A stretch of 64,000 nt of DNA. Source: Labilibacter marinus. Lineage in GTDB: Bacteria; Bacteroidota; Bacteroidia; Bacteroidales; Marinilabiliaceae. The translations under genes and the position numbers were made by a program. Location of the stretch: contig NZ_LXYE02000019.1 in NCBI RefSeq assembly GCF_001659685.2, positions 1 to 64,000 of the forward strand. Direction: 5' to 3'. Shown here one piece after another: positions 32,682-41,990 of the stretch (within the stretch, counting starts at the first letter, position 1; every line of letters begins with the position of its first letter). The notes under the pieces are model-generated. The model was not told where the DNA came from, made no database searches, and worked only from the letters and a program-made list of their open reading frames with translations.

Positions 32682-34814
32682 ATGAATAAGGCAATACTTA
32701 AATACTCTTTGTCTTTGCTCTGCATTCTATGCCTAACATGGAGTAGCAGTGCTCAATCGTCAAAACCAGTTAAACCTTCAAGAAACGCTAAATTATTTAA
32801 AAAGGCCATGCAAATGGCGGACCAACAAAACTACAACGAGGCAATTGCCACCTTCAAACAAGTTGTAGCTAATGACCCCAAAGATTTGGATGCTCTTTTT
32901 AATATGGGCTTATGTTACCTTAATACATCTAACGGTGCTGACACTGCTGTTATTTGCTTTAATAAAGGTTTAGATATTTTAACGGATGATGAAAAGAAGG
33001 GGTACTTAGGAACTGAACTTGGATTATCGCTCGGAAAGGCATATCAGGTTCTACTAAAACCACTAAAAGCAATTGCAATTTACGAAGAATTAATCGAGAA
33101 CTCTACTATAGAAGATCCTCTGCTTATCGCTGAGATAGAACGAGAAATACAAATTTGCCATCATGCTGATTTCTTTATTAAAAACCCAATTGATTTAGAA
33201 GTACAAAACATGGGTAGCACCGTTAATTCAATGTATGATGATCATAGCCCATTAATTGGCGTTAGTGAGCAGCAACTCTTTTTTACTTCACGAAGAAATT
33301 GGATTAAACTAAGCTTACTTCCTGATGGACAATATGCCGAGAAAGTATATACAGTGCCATTGTCAGCCAACAACTGGGAATCTGCTCGATTACTAAAAGT
33401 ATTTTTTAAGCAAAACGAACACGAGGCAGCAGCTTCTTTATCACCAGATGGTAATCAAATTGTTTTATTTAGAAATGATGAGCATGGTAAAAGCCTATAC
33501 TTAAGTCATTACACTGGCCGAAGTTGGACTGAACCGGAAAAGCTTCCGTTCCCTATCAATAGCTACTCTGAAGAAACCCATGGCTCTATTTCTGCAGATA
33601 AGAGTACATTCTTCTTTACTAGCGATAGAGAAGGTGGTTTAGGTGGATTGGATATTTACATGGCAAAAAAACTACCCAATGACACCTGGGGAGCACCTCG
33701 CAATTTAGGTCCAAATATCAATACAGAATTTGATGAAGAAACACCTATGATTCATTATGATGGAAAAACATTATATTTTTCTTCAGAAGGGCATAATACA
33801 ATGGGGCGTTTAGATGTATTCTATAGTCAAATGAACCCTGACTCTACATGGACCATCCCTGTTAATATGGGATATCCTATCAACACGCCAGATGATGATT
33901 TCTTTTTTGTGCCAACCATCAGTAAAAGCCATGCCTATTATGCATCTTCAAAGTTTGCAGATAATTATGGTGGCTCAGATATTTACCAAGTAAAATTTAA
34001 CAACGCTACTAATACCGAACTTGCTGTTATAGAAGGTGAGATTGATAAAGAGTTTGGAACCGATTACAAAAAAATGCGCGTATTGGTAACTAGAACAGTC
34101 GACGACCAATTAGTGGGCGATTACAGGCCAGACCCCATTAATGGTCAGTACATGATGTTTTTAGAAAATGGTTTTGAATACGAAGTAAAGCAAACAGATA
34201 TTGAGGACAGAGAAAAAGTAGGCTATGTAAATGTCACCGAAGAAATGGACTATCAGAAAACCAAGCTTCCTGTTATATTTACCGATGTAGTTATGGATGC
34301 TCCTCTTATTAAATTAGCTCCTGCAACGCCCATAATTGACAATAGTGAACTTATTGTAGCTGGTGCAAAACTTGATAAAGTTGACATTCCTGAACCAAAA
34401 CCATCAGGGAAGGTAAAATCAAGTAAAACCACTACGGTGCAAAAAGCAGCAAAATCTAATGCTAAAAACAAAAAAAAGGCAGAAACAAAAATGCCAGATA
34501 ACGTACAAAATGTACAACGCTTTTTAAATAACAAAAACACGGTTGCTAAGACTACGTATCCAATAAAGGGCTATACCATTCAGTTGCTAGCTTTAAAAGA
34601 AGCTCCTTTAAAAAACCTTAACTACTTTGCTCGAAGAAATCTGAAAAATGTACAAATTCATTTATGTACTGATGGTTATACAAGGTATTCTTACGGAGAA
34701 TTCAATAGCTACAGAGAATGTTTAAAATTGAAGAAGGAGCTTATAAAAAACAATGGCCTTACCGATATTTGGATAAGACCACTTAGCGACTTCGCTAAAC
34801 TTGCAGTAAAATAA
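32682..34814 (+). CDS. TPR-PD40-SPOR envelope protein (PorE-like architecture)
   Basis: This 710-residue exported protein has a signal peptide (1-24, ending SSAQ), TPRs (about 38-155, with DPKDLDALFNMGLCYL), then WD40-like PD40 beta-propeller repeats (about 195-445: FFTSDREGGLGGLDIYMAK, LYFSSEGHNTMGRLDVFYS). A basic low-complexity linker (about 570-620) leads into a C-terminal SPOR-like domain (YTIQLLALKEAP to WIRPL). The T9SS protein PorE has TPR, PD40, a carboxypeptidase-like domain and OmpA; here a SPOR-like domain takes the place of OmpA as the possible peptidoglycan anchor. The T9SS link is inference. It is a single-gene unit with a strong terminator. Confidence 0.82.
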   Translation: MNKAILKYSLSLLCILCLTWSSSAQSSKPVKPSRNAKLFKKAMQMADQQNYNEAIATFKQVVANDPKDLDALFNMGLCYLNTSNGADTAVICFNKGLDILTDDEKKGYLGTELGLSLGKAYQVLLKPLKAIAIYEELIENSTIEDPLLIAEIEREIQICHHADFFIKNPIDLEVQNMGSTVNSMYDDHSPLIGVSEQQLFFTSRRNWIKLSLLPDGQYAEKVYTVPLSANNWESARLLKVFFKQNEHEAAASLSPDGNQIVLFRNDEHGKSLYLSHYTGRSWTEPEKLPFPINSYSEETHGSISADKSTFFFTSDREGGLGGLDIYMAKKLPNDTWGAPRNLGPNINTEFDEETPMIHYDGKTLYFSSEGHNTMGRLDVFYSQMNPDSTWTIPVNMGYPINTPDDDFFFVPTISKSHAYYASSKFADNYGGSDIYQVKFNNATNTELAVIEGEIDKEFGTDYKKMRVLVTRTVDDQLVGDYRPDPINGQYMMFLENGFEYEVKQTDIEDREKVGYVNVTEEMDYQKTKLPVIFTDVVMDAPLIKLAPATPIIDNSELIVAGAKLDKVDIPEPKPSGKVKSSKTTTVQKAAKSNAKNKKKAETKMPDNVQNVQRFLNNKNTVAKTTYPIKGYTIQLLALKEAPLKNLNYFARRNLKNVQIHLCTDGYTRYSYGEFNSYRECLKLKKELIKNNGLTDIWIRPLSDFAKLAVK

Positions 34815-34815
34815 C

Positions 34816-34844
34816 CTCCTTCTTGCTAAGTAACCAAGAAGGAG
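34816..34844. terminator. Bidirectional terminator between convergent genes
   Basis: CTCCTTCTTG (34816-34825) and CAAGAAGGAG (34835-34844) are perfect complements with a 9-nt loop. T-rich sequence follows on the plus strand (tatgtattttta), and also on the minus strand after the uraA stop (gttatttta). It should serve both the PD40-SPOR gene and the permease gene. Confidence 0.82.
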
Positions 34845-34853
34845 TATGTATTT

Positions 34854-36065
34854 TTATTCACCGTCCATATGAACTTCCTTCGATTTACCTGGAAGAATTA
34901 GATTCAATATTACTCCAACTACTGAGGCTAAGCCAATTCCCGCCAACGAGAAGCTTCCAAAATCAATAGATGCTCCACCAATACCCACGGTTAAGATAAC
35001 AGAAACAATAACCATGTTTCGAGTCTTATGGAAATCAGCTTTTGACTCAATAAGTGTTTTAACCCCTACACTGGCAATCATACCAAATAACAAAAGCATA
35101 ATACCACCTAACACCTCAACAGGAATAGATTTTAAGAATCCACTTACTTTACCTACTAATGAGAAAATAATAGCTGTTATGGCCGAAATCCTTAACACTT
35201 TTGGGTCAGTCACCTTAGTTAACTCAATCGCTCCAGTTACTTCTGAATAAGTTGTATTAGGAACACTCCCCATTAACCCAGCAAGACCTGTTGCAATACC
35301 ATCACCTAACATGGTTCTATCCAAACCTGGATCTTTCATAAAGTCCTTCTCGGCAACCGCACCAATGGCGTAAATATCTCCTACATGCTCAATTAAAGGA
35401 GCAATAGCTACAGGAATCATAAATAAAATCGCCTCCCAACTAAATGTCGGCGTCGTAAATTCAGGCAACGAAAACCAAGCCGCTTCTGAAATTAACGTAA
35501 AATCAACTTTACCCATCGTTATAGATAAAACATAACCCACAACGATACCTACAAATACAGGTATCAACTTAATGATGCCTTTAAAGTATACTACAGCAAT
35601 AATTGCAGATAAAAGAGACACACCTGAGATAATCCAGTTAGATTTTGCCATACCAACACCTACCGATGCCAAAGACAAACCAATAACCATTATCACTGGT
35701 CCAACCACTACAGAAGGAAAAATCTTTTTAATAAAACCTACCCCTCTCCACTTTACTAACATGGAAACCAAGGAATAAACTACACCCACTGCCACTATAC
35801 CCGATAATGCTCCAGACCAGCCAAACTTTTCGGTAGCTGCTGTAATAGGCGCAATAAAAGCAAAACTACTCCCTAAAAAAACAGGAACTTTACCTTTGGT
35901 GATTAAATGAAAAATTAAAGTTCCAACTCCAGCAGAAAATAGGGCAATTGAGGGATTAATGCCTACTAACAAGGGAACCAAAACGGTTGCTCCAAAAGCA
36001 ACAAACAAGAACTGCACACCCAAAATTATTTGTTTGGGCTGCGATAAATGAGATTGTGATTGCAT
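34854..36065 (-). CDS. uraA: Uracil/xanthine permease, NCS2 family
   Basis: This nucleobase:cation symporter has about 14 helices and 403 residues from the ATG at 36065 (MQSQSHLSQPKQIILGVQ). The reading frame stays open for 60 codons further upstream, but that stretch crosses a terminator hairpin and lacks family similarity, so I reject it. Family signs are QFLFVAFGATVLVPLLVG near the start, FLGSSFAFI in helix 3, the transport-site acidic residues in LIEHVGDIYAIG, and the NTTYSEVTGAIELTKV segment. The spectrum (uracil versus xanthine) cannot be fixed by eye, but it resembles UraA. A strong hairpin with T run lies upstream of the start. Confidence 0.9.
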   Translation of the reverse strand: MQSQSHLSQPKQIILGVQFLFVAFGATVLVPLLVGINPSIALFSAGVGTLIFHLITKGKVPVFLGSSFAFIAPITAATEKFGWSGALSGIVAVGVVYSLVSMLVKWRGVGFIKKIFPSVVVGPVIMVIGLSLASVGVGMAKSNWIISGVSLLSAIIAVVYFKGIIKLIPVFVGIVVGYVLSITMGKVDFTLISEAAWFSLPEFTTPTFSWEAILFMIPVAIAPLIEHVGDIYAIGAVAEKDFMKDPGLDRTMLGDGIATGLAGLMGSVPNTTYSEVTGAIELTKVTDPKVLRISAITAIIFSLVGKVSGFLKSIPVEVLGGIMLLLFGMIASVGVKTLIESKADFHKTRNMVIVSVILTVGIGGASIDFGSFSLAGIGLASVVGVILNLILPGKSKEVHMDGE

Positions 36066-36089
36066 AAAATATATAAATTGGATTTTGTA

Positions 36090-36120
36090 CGAAAGTATAA
36101 AAAATATAGGCCTTAAAAAA
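36090..36120 (-). promoter_or_regulatory. Candidate proximal promoter of uraA
   Basis: On the minus strand TACTTTCG (plus 36090-36097) differs at one position from the -7 consensus TAnnTTTG and lies 25 nt from the ATG. A T-rich -33 candidate (TTTT, plus 36117-36120) is 19 nt further upstream. If used, transcripts would start downstream of the hairpin at 36156-36191 and would not pass through it. Confidence 0.35.
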
Positions 36121-36155
36121 CTCACTACTTGTAAATAACTTAAATTCACAGCATT

Positions 36156-36191
36156 AAAAAAGCCGGAAAGACACCCCTGACTTTCCGGCTT
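36156..36191 (-). terminator. Intrinsic terminator or attenuator upstream of uraA
   Basis: On the minus strand AAGCCGGAAAG and CTTTCCGGCTT (plus 36181-36191 and 36160-36170) are perfect 11-bp complements with a 10-nt loop, followed by a run of six T residues (plus-strand A run 36156-36161). It lies 91 nt upstream of the uraA start and no minus-strand gene precedes it. It is therefore either a leader attenuator for a distal uraA promoter or an insulator between the divergent units. Confidence 0.75.
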
Positions 36192-36407
36192 CCTCAAAGA
36201 TTCTGTGTAATCTAAACCTATTAGAGTGATACTAATATAAAACATTTAAAATTCGAATTCAATGATAAATAGCATTATATACATGATTTATTACCATAGC
36301 TTTTAAATGGGAGTATTAAAAAATAAGGTTCATGTATGTATGAAGCAGCCTAACATACGAACTAATAACTATATTTAATTCATCTGAACTAGTTACTTAT
36401 TTTTTTA

Positions 36408-36415
36408 TATTTTTG
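36408..36415 (+). promoter_or_regulatory. Candidate -7 element of the SLC12-like transporter gene
   Basis: TATTTTTG (36408-36415) matches the -7 consensus and lies 24 nt before the ATG at 36439. The -33 region offers only a partial TCTG at 36383-36386 with 21-nt spacing. The rest of the 373-nt gap between uraA and this gene holds the uraA hairpin and AT-rich sequence without a gene. Confidence 0.4.
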
Positions 36416-36438
36416 ACTGTACTAAAACATTATTACAC

Positions 36439-38670
36439 ATGCAAAAATCACTAACAAACCCGAATGCCTCATTTGGATCTATGCCGGTTTTTATGACTGC
36501 CATTTCAACCATATTGGGAGCAATACTTTTCCTGAGATTTGGATGGGCTGTAGGTAACGTTGGGTTTATAGGTGTAATTGCCATCATTATTATCGGTCAT
36601 TTAGTTACTATTCCTACTGCTTTGGCTGTTGCCGAAATTGCCACCAACCAAAAAGTACAAGGTGGGGGCGCATATTTTATCATTTCCCGATCGTTTGGAC
36701 TAAACATTGGAGGTGCCATCGGAATAGCCCTTTTTCTTTCTCAAGCTATAAGTGTAGCGTTTTACATCATCGCTTTTGGAGAAGCTTTTGATGCTGTAAT
36801 TCCATATCTGCCATTTACAGCAGACCCTAAACAAATTAAGTTGGTTGTTACCATCATTGCAATGACTTTGCTGAGTATTATTGTTGTAATACGCGGAGCC
36901 AACATAGGCATGAAAGCGCTTTACGTTGTAGTTGGTATGTTAATGCTTTCTATTGTATTATTCTTCATGGGTTCGCCAACAGAAAATGCAACAGCCTTTG
37001 ACCTAAGTGAAACTACCACAAATCCAATCAGTTTTTTTAGTGTATTTATTGTAATATTCCCCGCTTTTACTGGAATTGCAGCAGGACTAGGACTCTCTGG
37101 AGATTTAAAAGACCCTAAAAAGTCCATACCCAAAGGCACACTTTGGGCCACTCTAGTTGGAATGGTGGTATATGTTGCTATTGCATACAAGCTGACTGTA
37201 TCTGCATCGGCCGATGATTTAGCACAGGATCAATTAATTATGCAAAAAATTGCCATTTGGGGACCAATCATCCCAATTGGTTTAGCTGCCGCAACCCTGT
37301 CGTCTGCAATTGGGTCTATTCTTGTAGCGCCTAGAACAATTCAAGCTATTGGCTTTGATGATGTTTTACCATATCCCAATCTTAACAAGTGGTTGGCCAA
37401 AGGAAAAGTTAAGGATAACGACCCTTTAAATGGAACTATAGTAACTATCGTTATAGCATATGTATTCGTCATCATTGGAGGGTACCAAGGAATCAACTTT
37501 GTTGCTCAAATCATATCCATGTTTTTTATGGTTACCTATGGAGCTATCTGTTTAATCAGCTTTTTAGAGCATTTTGCAGCAGATCCATCCTACCGACCAA
37601 CATTTAAACACAACAAATGGTATTACTCCTTAACTGGAGCAATCCTATCCTTCTGGCTCATGTTTAAAATGGATACCACATATGCTACACTTTCGTTAAG
37701 CATCATGGGCGTAATCTATCTTATCATAAGCAAATACAGACCTGAAAGAAGAGGATTAGAAAAGCTTTTTAAAGGCGTTGTTTTTCAGTTAAGCAGACAG
37801 ATTCAGATATTTGTGCAACAAGCCAATAAAGATGAGCAGGAATACAACTGGCGTCCTTTTGCCGTTTGTGTTAGCGAAGATTCTTTTGAACGTCAGTCTG
37901 CTTTTGATTTACTCGGATGGATTTCTCATAAATATGGGTTTGGAACTTACATTCATTATATACCTGGTTTATTAAATTATCAAACTAACTTAGAATCAAA
38001 AAAGACTTTAGATCGCTTAATTTCAAGAGCCAAGGGAAGCAACACCCGAGTTTACATCGATACTATTATCAGTCCGTCGTACACCTCAGCTATTGCTCAA
38101 GTGATACAACTATCGGGCATTTCAGGCAAAGGAAGTAATTTGATATTGTTTGAGTTCCCAAGCGACAATCCAAAATCATTACAAAATGCGCTAGACAATT
38201 ACACCTTATTTAACTCGTGTAAGATGGATGTATGTTTCTTAAACACCTCTTTAAAAGGCTTTGGATACAAAAAAGAAATTCATGTTTGGATTGGTCGTCA
38301 TGACTTTTACAATGCCAACCTAATGATTCTTTTAGCTTACATCACTCTTGGCCACCCTGACTGGAAAAAAGGATTTATAAAAATATATTCGTTAGCTCCA
38401 TCCAAAGATTTTGATGAAGAAAGAAAGAAATGGTTGGATTTAATTAAGTCAGGAAGACTACCCATTGCATCTGGAAATGTACAAATGATACCTTTTAACG
38501 AAGGCGACAACAAAGAAAATATTATCAGAAAGCAAAGTCATGATGCCGACCTAACGATCATTGGCTTTTCATCTAAAGACATTAATAATGGAACAGAGCG
38601 TTTTACACAATATGACGGTATGGGTAATATCTTATTTGTAAATGCATACAGAAAAAAGGAAATAGAATAA
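36439..38670 (+). CDS. SLC12-like APC-superfamily transporter with cytoplasmic C-terminal domain
   Basis: This 743-residue protein has about twelve helices (residues 15-440) followed by a 300-residue soluble domain. The N-terminal sequence (GSMPVFMTAISTILGAILFLRFGWAVGN), the VQGGGAYFIISRSFG segment and the SGDLKDPKKSIPKGTL loop match the cation-chloride cotransporter (SLC12) branch of the amino acid-polyamine-cation superfamily. The C-terminal part resembles the universal-stress-like regulatory domain of that branch (NWRPFAVCVSEDSFERQSAF). The likely substrates are K+, Na+ and chloride or an amino acid; the sequence does not decide. It is a monocistronic plus-strand gene. Confidence 0.8.
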   Translation: MQKSLTNPNASFGSMPVFMTAISTILGAILFLRFGWAVGNVGFIGVIAIIIIGHLVTIPTALAVAEIATNQKVQGGGAYFIISRSFGLNIGGAIGIALFLSQAISVAFYIIAFGEAFDAVIPYLPFTADPKQIKLVVTIIAMTLLSIIVVIRGANIGMKALYVVVGMLMLSIVLFFMGSPTENATAFDLSETTTNPISFFSVFIVIFPAFTGIAAGLGLSGDLKDPKKSIPKGTLWATLVGMVVYVAIAYKLTVSASADDLAQDQLIMQKIAIWGPIIPIGLAAATLSSAIGSILVAPRTIQAIGFDDVLPYPNLNKWLAKGKVKDNDPLNGTIVTIVIAYVFVIIGGYQGINFVAQIISMFFMVTYGAICLISFLEHFAADPSYRPTFKHNKWYYSLTGAILSFWLMFKMDTTYATLSLSIMGVIYLIISKYRPERRGLEKLFKGVVFQLSRQIQIFVQQANKDEQEYNWRPFAVCVSEDSFERQSAFDLLGWISHKYGFGTYIHYIPGLLNYQTNLESKKTLDRLISRAKGSNTRVYIDTIISPSYTSAIAQVIQLSGISGKGSNLILFEFPSDNPKSLQNALDNYTLFNSCKMDVCFLNTSLKGFGYKKEIHVWIGRHDFYNANLMILLAYITLGHPDWKKGFIKIYSLAPSKDFDEERKKWLDLIKSGRLPIASGNVQMIPFNEGDNKENIIRKQSHDADLTIIGFSSKDINNGTERFTQYDGMGNILFVNAYRKKEIE

Positions 38671-38803
38671 TTGATTAGAATTAAGCATGTAAAACGCAGC
38701 ACAATCTAGGTTTTTAACGTTACGTATTAGGTAAGCTATTCAAAAATTTAGCCATCAATAATATTTCATAAAACTGGCATGGCTAGAGCAAATTATTAAA
38801 CAA

Positions 38804-40462
38804 ATGACTAAGAAGAACCAACCCGAAACAAAAGATACTGTTTCGAACGCAGAAGCATGGTTAAAAAGCAATGCTAATATTGTATTTTATTTTTTACTTG
38901 GAGTCTATACTCTATTTAGCTTTTTATACTTTAATGTAAAACCAAGTATTGCTGGCGACGATTCCTCCTACATCATTAGTGCAATAAACTTTTTGGACTC
39001 AGGAAGATTTCCTACTTACCAAGGACCTTTGTATCCAATACTATTATCTTTAATCATATCCATTACTGGGATGAATATTGTTGCTCTAAAACTAACATCC
39101 ACCTTATTTATGATTGCTTTTGTAATCATATTTTACCGATCGTTTAAAGATAGGATATCATATATTAGCTTGTTTTACACTATTGCCTTACTAAGTATTA
39201 GTAATTATTTTCTGTTCTTTTCAAGCCAAACGTTTACCGAGGCATTATTCATCATGCTTCAGGCATCCTTATTCTTAATTCTATTTAAAAACATAAATGA
39301 TAAAGATAAAAAGTGGAAACCTGCCAAACGGGAAATTATATATTTAGTTTCTACCACATTTCTTTGTACGCTCATGTTTTTAACAAGAACCATTGGGTTC
39401 GGAGCTCCTCTTGCCTTAGTTATTTTTTATCTTTTTCAAAAAAACTACCAACGAGCAACATATACAACCGTACTTTTCGCCATATTTTTAAGTCTATTTT
39501 TTGTCGTAAGAACAAACATTTGGGATGCCCCTGTAAAATCAGGAAAACAAACTTCCCAATTACTCAATAAAGACCCATACGACGCCAGCAAAGGACAAGA
39601 GAGTGCAGTAGGTTTTTTAGTACGTTTCAAGGATAACTCAAACCAATACCTCTCTAAGCATTTTATGCGTTTTATAGGAGTTAGGAGCATTAAGAAAAAC
39701 ACACAGAAACCAACGATTACACTAATTCTATATGCATTATTTATACTCGGTTTTATAATTCACTATAGAAAAAATAATTTTTTGCTCTTTACAGGAATCT
39801 ACCTTGCTATCATGCTTGGGATAACTTTCTTTTCCTTACAAAAGCTTTGGGATCAATACAGATTAATCATTCCATTTATTCCATTAATTTTAATATTCTT
39901 ATCGGAAAGTGTTTTAGCATATGGCGAAAAACACAAACTTAAATATGTAACTAAAGTATTTCCATTGATACTATTGTTATCATTGGCATTAGCAGCAGGC
40001 AAAGGCATAAAAACCATCGACCTCACAACGCTTTCTAAAAATATAAGAGGTGACAAATTAGCTGGATACACACCCGATTGGATAAGTTATTTAACCATGG
40101 CTGAGTATTGCCACAAAAATTTAAAGGAAGATGAACTGGTAGCCTGTCGCAAACCCAATATGGCACGAATCTACGGCAAGGGCAAAAAGTTTCATGGTAT
40201 CTATCGAATTCCAGCTAACGAGCCGGATGCACTTATTGCTTATTTAAAAGAGCGTGAAGTAAGTCATATTATGCTTGCCAGCCTAAGAAAAAATCCATAT
40301 GCCTATACAGGGCAAACCATTAATACCATACAGCGCTTTATGTCTGTTATTGTAAAAAAATATCCTAAATCATTTAAGCTAGTTAAAAAGTTTGGGGAGC
40401 ATGAACCTACCTATCTTTTTAAAATTGACTACAACGTGCTTACGCAAGAAAACGAAAAATAA
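38804..40462 (+). CDS. GT-C fold (ArnT/PMT-like) lipid-phosphosugar glycosyltransferase
   Basis: This 552-residue protein has about ten to twelve hydrophobic helices. The acidic motif expected in the first extracytoplasmic loop of GT-C enzymes is present (SIAGDDSSYIISA, Asp 52-53), followed by GPLYPILLSLI. It has a soluble C-terminal part (about 430-552). Such enzymes move a sugar from polyprenyl-phosphate onto protein, lipid A or glycan outside the membrane. Its stop codon is one base before the start codon of the next gene, whose GT2 domain is of the type that makes polyprenyl-phosphate sugars, so the two probably form donor maker and user. The acceptor is unknown. Confidence 0.78.
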   Translation: MTKKNQPETKDTVSNAEAWLKSNANIVFYFLLGVYTLFSFLYFNVKPSIAGDDSSYIISAINFLDSGRFPTYQGPLYPILLSLIISITGMNIVALKLTSTLFMIAFVIIFYRSFKDRISYISLFYTIALLSISNYFLFFSSQTFTEALFIMLQASLFLILFKNINDKDKKWKPAKREIIYLVSTTFLCTLMFLTRTIGFGAPLALVIFYLFQKNYQRATYTTVLFAIFLSLFFVVRTNIWDAPVKSGKQTSQLLNKDPYDASKGQESAVGFLVRFKDNSNQYLSKHFMRFIGVRSIKKNTQKPTITLILYALFILGFIIHYRKNNFLLFTGIYLAIMLGITFFSLQKLWDQYRLIIPFIPLILIFLSESVLAYGEKHKLKYVTKVFPLILLLSLALAAGKGIKTIDLTTLSKNIRGDKLAGYTPDWISYLTMAEYCHKNLKEDELVACRKPNMARIYGKGKKFHGIYRIPANEPDALIAYLKEREVSHIMLASLRKNPYAYTGQTINTIQRFMSVIVKKYPKSFKLVKKFGEHEPTYLFKIDYNVLTQENEK

Positions 40463-40463
40463 T

Positions 40464-41897
40464 ATGACTCCATATAGCAATTTAGAGATTAAGAATTACT
40501 GGGACGAATTTTCAGTTAAATGGACTAAATACAGAAAACGAAGATCGTACTATTGGAATTCTATTTCAAAATACTGCAACTATTTCATTCATCCGCAAAG
40601 CTCTATTCTAGAAGTTGGGTGTGGTAATGGTGATTTATTGGACTCTATAGAGGCCAGTGAGAAAACAGGTATTGACTTCTCTCCCAATATGATTAAAGAA
40701 GGAAAAAAACGTTTTCCGCATATTGATCTACAAGAGATGGCAGCTGAAGATATCTCTCTTGATAAAGAATACGATGTCATTATACTTTCTAATTTAATTG
40801 GGGTACTACCCGATATTGAGTCTGTATTCTTGCAGTTACAGAAGGTATCGCACGAAAAAACCAGAATTATTGTTACCTATTACAATAGGATGTGGGAACC
40901 GTTTATTCGATTTGGTGAGTTAATTGGTGTAAAACGTAAATCTCCTCAACAAAACTGGCTTTCAAGTTCCGACATACAAAACTTACTCTACCTGGCTGGT
41001 TTTGAATCATACAAAGAAAATAGAAGTATGTTTCTCCCTTACTTCATCCCTCTAGTTTCAACTTTTTTAAATCGTTTTTTAAGCCGCTTGCCTTTTCTAA
41101 ACAAAATGGGGCTTAACCAATTTGTATTCGCTCGCCCTATTCCACAAACAATTCCCAAAGCAGAAATAGACCAAAAATACACCACTTCGGTAATAATACC
41201 TGCACGAAACGAAAGTGGAAATATTGAACAAGCCATACTTCGGTTACCCAAGTTTGGTAAAGACATTGAAATAATATACGTAGAAGGCAACTCTACTGAC
41301 GATACATGGGAAACCATTCAGAGAATACAAAAGAAGTACAGCCAAACGCATAATATTAAAATTATGCAGCAGGATGGTAAGGGAAAAGGCGATGCTGTGC
41401 GCAAAGGATATGCTGCTGCCACAGGAGATATCCTGATGATATTAGATGCCGACCTCACTGTACCTCCCGAGGATTTACCTAAATTTTACGATGCTTTAGC
41501 TTCTGGAAAGGGTGAATTTATCAATGGCGTACGCTTGGTTTACCCGATGGAGAAAAATGCTATGCGTCCTTTAAACACAGTAGGTAATCATTTCTTCAGC
41601 AAATTCTTTAGCTACATCCTCGAACGACCTATTAAAGATACTTTATGCGGAACGAAAGTGATGTTTAAATCTGATTACGAAAAGCTAGCAGCTAACCGAA
41701 AATTCTTTGGCGAATTCGACCCTTTTGGTGACTTTGATTTATTATTTGGCGCGTATAAACTGAATTTAAAAATCATTGATCTTCCGATTAGATATAAGGA
41801 ACGTAAATATGGCGATACCAACATCAGTCGTTTTAGGCATGGTGTTATTTTATTAAGGATGGCCACCTTTGCTACATTTAAAATTAAGTTTTGGTAA
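40464..41897 (+). CDS. Methyltransferase-GT2 glycosyltransferase fusion
   Basis: I use the ATG at 40464 (MTPYSNLEIKNYWDEF), just after the previous stop codon, since upstream codons only overlap that gene. Residues 1-225 form a class I SAM methyltransferase with motif I ILEVGCGNGDLL at 48-59. Residues about 238-477 form a GT2 domain beginning TTSVIIPARNESGNIEQ, with the DxD motif in MILDADLTVPPEDLPKF near 324 and a C-terminal IRYKERKYGDTNISRFRHG segment typical of DPM1/polyprenyl-phosphate sugar synthases. The fusion pairs methylation with sugar activation. The domain order is clear; the substrates are not. Confidence 0.85.
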   Translation: MTPYSNLEIKNYWDEFSVKWTKYRKRRSYYWNSISKYCNYFIHPQSSILEVGCGNGDLLDSIEASEKTGIDFSPNMIKEGKKRFPHIDLQEMAAEDISLDKEYDVIILSNLIGVLPDIESVFLQLQKVSHEKTRIIVTYYNRMWEPFIRFGELIGVKRKSPQQNWLSSSDIQNLLYLAGFESYKENRSMFLPYFIPLVSTFLNRFLSRLPFLNKMGLNQFVFARPIPQTIPKAEIDQKYTTSVIIPARNESGNIEQAILRLPKFGKDIEIIYVEGNSTDDTWETIQRIQKKYSQTHNIKIMQQDGKGKGDAVRKGYAAATGDILMILDADLTVPPEDLPKFYDALASGKGEFINGVRLVYPMEKNAMRPLNTVGNHFFSKFFSYILERPIKDTLCGTKVMFKSDYEKLAANRKFFGEFDPFGDFDLLFGAYKLNLKIIDLPIRYKERKYGDTNISRFRHGVILLRMATFATFKIKFW

Positions 41898-41990
41898 TTG
41901 TCCTTTGCAGAGTTCAGGTATTTGTGCAACTTTACAGCCGCTAAAATTTTGGCTTACATATTGCATTCAATTAACTTTTAACAAGATAAA

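Noticed and set aside
36066-36245. 60-codon N-terminal extension of uraA
   Set aside because: The extension crosses the terminator hairpin and does not look like NCS2 sequence; the ATG at 36065 gives the normal N-terminus.
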